The position numbers were made by a program, and so were the translations under genes. Positions 60,080-64,000 of a DNA stretch of 64,000 nucleotides are shown piece by piece. The DNA is from Sphingobium cloacae. Lineage in GTDB: Bacteria > Pseudomonadota > Alphaproteobacteria > Sphingomonadales > Sphingomonadaceae. A model generated the notes under the pieces. That model saw nothing but the letters and a program-made list of their open reading frames with translations. It was not told the DNA's origin and did no database searches. Position 1 is the stretch's first letter. Every line of letters starts with the position of its first letter. The stretch is from positions 1,951,501-2,015,500 of the forward strand of contig NZ_AP017655.1 of NCBI RefSeq assembly GCF_002355855.1, in the 5' to 3' direction.

Positions 60080-60612
60080 CCCGCTTCACCGTGAACGACC
60101 GCCCGGTCCAGTATCGCATGGACCCTGCCACGCCCCTGCTCTGGGCGCTGCGCGACGCGTCGAACCTGACGGGCACCAAATATGGATGCGGCACCGGCGA
60201 TTGCGGGGCCTGCACGGTTGATATCGATGGGGAGGCCGTTCGCGCCTGCCAGGTCAGCATCGCCCAGGCCGAAGGACGGTTCGTCACCACGATCGAGGCG
60301 CTTTCGCCCGACCGGGGCCATCCGGTGCAACAGGCTTTCGCGGCGGAGAATGTGTCGCAATGCGGCTATTGCATCCCCGGCATGGTGATGGCCGCATCCG
60401 TGCTGCTGCGGCGGAACGACGATCCGAGCGACGAGGAGATCGACGCGGCGATCACCAATATCTGCCGCTGCGGCATCTATCCCCGGCTGCGCGGCGCGAT
60501 CCGGCGCGCGGGACGGATCATGCGCGGCGAGGAGCAGGTCGCCGCCGCCCCGCCGCCGGGCATCACCCCGGAAGAAGCGGCCCGCGCCGTGCCCGCGCTG
60601 CGCAAGCCCTGA
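60076..60612 (+). CDS. 2Fe-2S subunit of a molybdenum hydroxylase (orphan)
   Basis: 178 aa. Ferredoxin-like domain with YGCGTGDCGACTV (three of four Cys) and further Cys in RACQV; second cluster domain SQCGYCIPGMVMAA and ITNICRCGIYPR. This is the small subunit of isoquinoline-oxidoreductase/CO-dehydrogenase-like enzymes. The molybdopterin-binding large subunit expected next to it is absent; a repeat-rich gap follows. It may be a remnant or work with a distant partner. Confidence 0.9.
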   Translation: MTRFTVNDRPVQYRMDPATPLLWALRDASNLTGTKYGCGTGDCGACTVDIDGEAVRACQVSIAQAEGRFVTTIEALSPDRGHPVQQAFAAENVSQCGYCIPGMVMAASVLLRRNDDPSDEEIDAAITNICRCGIYPRLRGAIRRAGRIMRGEEQVAAAPPPGITPEEAARAVPALRKP

Positions 60613-60693
60613 GTGCGTCTTTTTCGGGATTGCGCAGGTTATGAAGGCGGCGTCTTTGAGGATTGGTTTCGGGTAAAGGCGGACATTCAATCT

Positions 60694-60792
60694 CCGTTCG
60701 GGCTGAGCGAAGTCGAAGGGCCCTCCACTGAGCGGAGCGAGGTGGTCTCCCTAAGGTCGGCCGTGCCCTTCGACTTCGCTCAGGGCGAACGG
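60694..60792. repeat. Sphingomonad-type extragenic inverted repeat
   Basis: Arms of 28 bp at 60694-60721 and 60765-60792, matching at 26 of 28 positions, with core CTGAGCGAAGTCGAAGGGC. I recall this kind of motif as frequent between sphingomonad genes. It sits in the 324-bp gap 60613-60936, where I see nothing else. Confidence 0.75.
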
Positions 60793-60936
60793 AAAGAGGA
60801 AAGCGGACTGTCGCCAATCCACCCCAAGCCCCCTTTTGTAACGAAACATGGCTGGCGCGCATGTCGGCCATGCCCCCTTGCGCGGAGGGAATGAGGCGGT
60901 CATCTTCAGGGCTATCCCGGAAGGAAAGGATGCCCG

Positions 60937-61755
60937 ATGAACCGTCTCGCCTGCTTCGGCCTCTTGCTGACAGCCGCCCTGCCCTTCGCGCCGCTCGCCG
61001 CGCAACATGCCGGTCATGGCGACCATGCCGCGCATCGGGCGGCCGACCCGATCGGGGCCGCTGTCGCCGATCCCAACCGCACCCCGGCCCATGTGGAGCG
61101 CGACCGCTATCGCCATCCCGCCGAAACGCTCGCCTTTTTCGGCGTGACGCCGCAGCAGACGGTGGTGGAATATTCGCCCGGCGGCGGATGGTATAGCGAG
61201 ATATTGGCGCCGCTGCTGCGCGATCACGGCACTTTCTACGCGCTCCAGCCCAGCGGCCGTTATCTGGAGGGCTATAAAAAGGTTCTGGCCGCAAAACCGG
61301 CTGTCTACGACCGGGTCAAGCTGATCGCTTATCCGGAAGAGGCGGCGCAGATCCCCCCTGGCTCGGTCGATACCGTGCTGACCTTCCGCAATGTGCACAA
61401 TATGGTGATGGCCGGATCGGAAGCGGCGACGTTCAAGGCCTTTTTCGACATGCTGAAGCCCGGCGGCACATTGGGCGTCGTCGATCACCGCCTGCCCGAG
61501 GATCGCGACGACGCGCAGGAAAAGAGCAGCGGCTACCTCAAGGTTTCGACCGTCCGCCGCATCGCGCAAAGCGCGGGCTTCGAATATGCAGGCGCATCGG
61601 AAATCAACGCCAATCCCGAGGACACCGCCGATTGGGAAAAGGGCGTCTGGACGCTGCCGCCCACGTTGAGCCAGGGCGAAACCGACAAGGACAAATATCT
61701 GGCCATCGGTGAAAGCGACCGCATGACGCTCAAATTCCGCAAGCCGGCCCGATAG
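60937..61755 (+). CDS. Secreted class I SAM-dependent methyltransferase
   Basis: 272 aa with a signal peptide (MNRLACFGLLLTAALPFAPLAAQ) and a His-rich start (HAGHGDHAAH). Methyltransferase fold: VVEYSPGGGWYSEIL (motif I), SVDTVLTFRNVHN and MLKPGGTLGVVDHR. A family of apparently periplasmic methyltransferase-like proteins exists in sphingomonads; substrate unknown. Confidence 0.8.
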   Translation: MNRLACFGLLLTAALPFAPLAAQHAGHGDHAAHRAADPIGAAVADPNRTPAHVERDRYRHPAETLAFFGVTPQQTVVEYSPGGGWYSEILAPLLRDHGTFYALQPSGRYLEGYKKVLAAKPAVYDRVKLIAYPEEAAQIPPGSVDTVLTFRNVHNMVMAGSEAATFKAFFDMLKPGGTLGVVDHRLPEDRDDAQEKSSGYLKVSTVRRIAQSAGFEYAGASEINANPEDTADWEKGVWTLPPTLSQGETDKDKYLAIGESDRMTLKFRKPAR

Positions 61756-61821
61756 GGTCATGGACCGACGAAAAGCCATTTAGCCGATTGCGTCATCCCG
61801 TGGGGCGGGTAAGGCAGCGGC

Positions 61822-62754
61822 GTGCCCGCCTCTTCCCCCGCTCCGGACAATCGGCCTCACCGCCCGCTTTTCGCCATCGGCCTGCGGCTGGCGGCGGTGG
61901 CGTGCCTGTCCGTCATGTTCGTGACGGTCCGGCTGGCGAGCCAGCATGGCGTGCATCTGCTGGAAGTCCTCTTCTATCGCCAGCTCGCCGCCATGCCGCT
62001 GGTGTTCGCCTATCTCGCCATGTCGGGAGGATGGCAGCATATCCGGCCCAACCGGATGGGCATCCATGCCAGCCGGACGGTGGTGGGCCTGGTCGGCATG
62101 GCGCTGAATTTCGGCGCGTTCATCCTGCTCCCTCCTGCCGAAGCGACGACGATCGGCTTCACCATGCCGATTTTCGGCACCATCATGGCCGCCCTGTTCC
62201 TGCATGAGCCGACCGGCATCCATCGCTGGGGAGCGGTGTTGCTGGGGTTCCTGGGGGTGGTGATCATGGTGCAGCCGGACTCTGGACATTTCCCGATGCT
62301 GGGGGTCGCGGTCGCGCTCGCCGGGGCTTTCAATACCGCGCTGGTCAGCATCCTGCTGCGCCAGCTTGGCCGCACCGAGAAGGCCGGCACGATCGTCTTC
62401 TGGTTCACCGCGCTGTCGCTGCCGCCGCTGGGAATCGGCATGCTCTTCTTCGGGCAGGCCCATGACCTGGCGGCATGGGGCCTGCTGACGCTCATCGGCA
62501 TCGCGGGAGCGGCGGGGCAGATCCTGCTGACGGCGGCGCTGCGCTGGGGGCCTCTGTCGATCGTGCTGCCGATGGATTACAGCACGATCCTGTGGACCAC
62601 CCTGCTCGGCTGGATGCTATGGAACGTCTGGCCGATGGACACGACATGGATCGGCGCGGCGCTCATCATCGCCAGCGGGCTCTATATCGCCTGGCGCGAA
62701 CATGTCCGCGCCCGGCGCGTGACGGTCACCCCAGCAGTTCAGCATCCAGGCTGA
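61822..62754 (+). CDS. EamA/DMT-family transporter
   Basis: 310 aa from a GTG, with ten membrane helices in two EamA repeats (first near LSVMFVTVRLASQHG, second near VALAGAFNTALVSILLRQL). AEATTIGFTMPIFGTIMAALFLHE is a conserved DMT block. Exports small metabolites; substrate unknown. Its 3' end overlaps the convergent osmC-like gene by 29 bp. Confidence 0.85.
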   Translation: MPASSPAPDNRPHRPLFAIGLRLAAVACLSVMFVTVRLASQHGVHLLEVLFYRQLAAMPLVFAYLAMSGGWQHIRPNRMGIHASRTVVGLVGMALNFGAFILLPPAEATTIGFTMPIFGTIMAALFLHEPTGIHRWGAVLLGFLGVVIMVQPDSGHFPMLGVAVALAGAFNTALVSILLRQLGRTEKAGTIVFWFTALSLPPLGIGMLFFGQAHDLAAWGLLTLIGIAGAAGQILLTAALRWGPLSIVLPMDYSTILWTTLLGWMLWNVWPMDTTWIGAALIIASGLYIAWREHVRARRVTVTPAVQHPG

Positions 62755-63157
62755 TGTCCGCCCGCAGCAGTTTCGACACCGGGCAATGGGCCTTGGCCTT
62801 CGCCGCCAGTTCCTGAAAGCCGGCTTCATCCAGGCCCGCTATCTTCGCCCGCAGCGTCAGTTTGCTGGCGGTGACGGCAAAGCCGCCCTCCTGCTGTTCC
62901 AGCGTCACGACGGCGGTGGTTTCCATCTTCTCGGCGGTCCGTCCCGCCTCGCCCAGAATCAGCGACAGCGCCATGGTGAAGCAGGCGGCATGGGCAGCGC
63001 CGATCAGTTCCTCCGGATTGGAGCCGGGCACGCCTTCGAAGCGACTCGCGAAACCATAGGGATAGGCGCTGAGCGCGCCGCTCTGCGTGGAGATCGCGCC
63101 CTTCCCGTCTTTCAGGCCGCCGCTCCAGACGGCCGATCCGCTGCGATTGATCTTCAT
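62726..63157 (-). CDS. osmC: OsmC-family peroxiredoxin
   Basis: 143 aa of usual length. SGSAVWSGGLKDGKGAISTQSGALSAYPYGFASRFEG, GSNPEELIGAAHAACFTMALSLIL (first active Cys) and KAKAHCPVSKLLRADISLDAELL (second Cys). Detoxifies organic hydroperoxides. Confidence 0.92.
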   Translation of the reverse strand: MKINRSGSAVWSGGLKDGKGAISTQSGALSAYPYGFASRFEGVPGSNPEELIGAAHAACFTMALSLILGEAGRTAEKMETTAVVTLEQQEGGFAVTASKLTLRAKIAGLDEAGFQELAAKAKAHCPVSKLLRADISLDAELLG

Positions 63158-63246
63158 GACTTTCCTCCTGCTCCTGCGCCGATGGAACCCGATCCCCTGC
63201 GCATGGTTGCTTCAGGAGACAGACTTCATCCTACAGGAGAATGACC

Positions 63247-63612
63247 ATGGCCGACATGGGAGTGAATAGCAGCAGCGACCTGATCGCGTCCGATCGCGTC
63301 GAGGGCACCGCCGTCTTCGATCCGGCCGGCGAGAAGCTGGGCCATATATCGAACTTCATGGTGGAGAAGCGAAGCGGCCAGGTGCGCTATGCCACCCTGT
63401 CCTTCGGCGGATTCCTGGGCATCGGCAACGATCATTATCCGCTGCCCTGGTCGATGCTGAACTATGACACGGACAAGGGCGGCTATGTCGTCGAGCTGAG
63501 CAAGGAGACGCTGGAGGACGCGCCCCGCCACGGCGCCGACGATCGCCCCGATTATGACGAGACCTACGGGCGCAACGTGTTCCAATATTATGGACTGATC
63601 TACCCCTGGTGA
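63247..63612 (+). CDS. PRC-barrel domain protein
   Basis: 121 aa. The ATG at 63247 fits AGGAGA spacing better than 63241. SDRVEGTAVFDPAGEKLGHISNFMVEKRSGQVRYATLSFGGFLGIGNDHYPLPWSML is a PRC barrel. Stand-alone PRC-barrel proteins in alphaproteobacteria are linked to stress responses; role unclear. Divergent from osmC. Confidence 0.88.
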   Translation: MADMGVNSSSDLIASDRVEGTAVFDPAGEKLGHISNFMVEKRSGQVRYATLSFGGFLGIGNDHYPLPWSMLNYDTDKGGYVVELSKETLEDAPRHGADDRPDYDETYGRNVFQYYGLIYPW

Positions 63613-63769
63613 TGGCCGGGACGGGCGCGGGCCGAGACGCGCGCCCGTCCCCCGCCCTCTTCGATACAGCCAGCCGACGCCAGCCACAGCCTGCCGCTTT
63701 CCAATTGTCTACTAAATAAATAGTATTATTATGGAGCGACCCTGAGCATGAAGAGGAAGGCCGCTCATC

Positions 63770-64000
63770 ATGGAATATTTCGGAGATGCCCGTGACGACA
63801 GGCAACCCGTCGTCCTCACGATTCCGGGACTGAACAACAGCGGACCGGGCCATTGGCAGACATTGTGGGAAACCAGCCGGGGCGATTGCCGCCGAGTCGA
63901 TCTGGGACGCTGGGCCAGCCCGAATCGCAACGCCTGGGTCACGCGACTCGACGCGGCGATCCGCGAGGCGGAAGGGCCGGTGGTGCTGGCGGCGCACAGC
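63770..64000 (+). CDS. RBBP9/YdeN-family alpha/beta hydrolase, truncated by window end
   Basis: 77 codons visible. VVLTIPGLNNSGPGHWQTLWETSRGDCRRVDLGRW is the typical start of YdeN-type serine hydrolases; the window ends at LAAHS, the nucleophile elbow. A/T-rich DNA (TAAATAAATAGTATTATTATG) just upstream probably includes the promoter. Confidence 0.85.
   Translation, partial: MEYFGDARDDRQPVVLTIPGLNNSGPGHWQTLWETSRGDCRRVDLGRWASPNRNAWVTRLDAAIREAEGPVVLAAHS

Overview
The window is about 64 kb of a high-GC alphaproteobacterial chromosome, most likely a sphingomonad (Sphingobium/Sphingomonas type). This is inferred from a tonB-exbB-exbD-exbD cluster, a phasin/class I PHA synthase locus, hom next to glpX, and an inverted repeat of a kind I associate with sphingomonad intergenic regions. 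No rRNA, tRNA or CRISPR array was seen.

Host DNA on the left (1-12095) holds a truncated MscS channel, a small outer-membrane-like protein, a dipeptide epimerase, an ABC exporter, a PilZ protein, the Ton energy-transduction operon (tonB, exbB, two exbD), homoserine dehydrogenase, class II fructose-1,6-bisphosphatase (glpX) and a MerC-like membrane protein. Host DNA on the right (49437-64000) holds a MASE1/PAS/GGDEF diguanylate cyclase, glpD-glpK, clpS, a phasin and PHA synthase, a class I/II aminotransferase, small membrane proteins, an orphan 2Fe-2S subunit, a secreted methyltransferase, an EamA transporter, OsmC, a PRC-barrel protein and a truncated alpha/beta hydrolase.

Between them lies a Mu-like transposable prophage of about 37.3 kb (proposed ends 12096 and 49436), inserted between the GGDEF gene and merC. 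It is drawn right to left. The repressor c (+) and ner (-) flank an operator region at 48.2-48.3 kb. The early operon runs leftward: BRO-gp27 fusion, ParB-like protein, split transposase-like genes, HNH endonuclease, HTH protein, DNA methyltransferase, transposase A, target activator B, a DnaA domain IV-like protein, GemA and a Mor-like activator. The late region follows: endolysin, Rz with embedded Rz1, gp25/26/27-like genes, terminase, portal, F, G, protease/scaffold, decoration and capsid proteins. The tail genes (tube, frameshifted assembly chaperone, tape measure, tip and fibre) look like a siphovirus, so this is a B3/D3112-style transposable siphophage and not a contractile Mu. Almost all genes are linked by ATGA/GTGA/TGATG overlaps. 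The extreme left end (12.2-14.1 kb) carries cargo and broken fragments.

The main points of interest are: a -1 frameshift heptamer exactly at the tail-chaperone stop codon; one 20-bp palindrome found only before the endolysin gene and before the protease gene, the positions of the Mu late promoters Plys and PI; a perfect 27-bp palindrome inside the parB-like gene; a BRO antirepressor domain fused to a paralogue of the phage's own small terminase; and a miniature, split MuA-like transposase next to the ParB gene.
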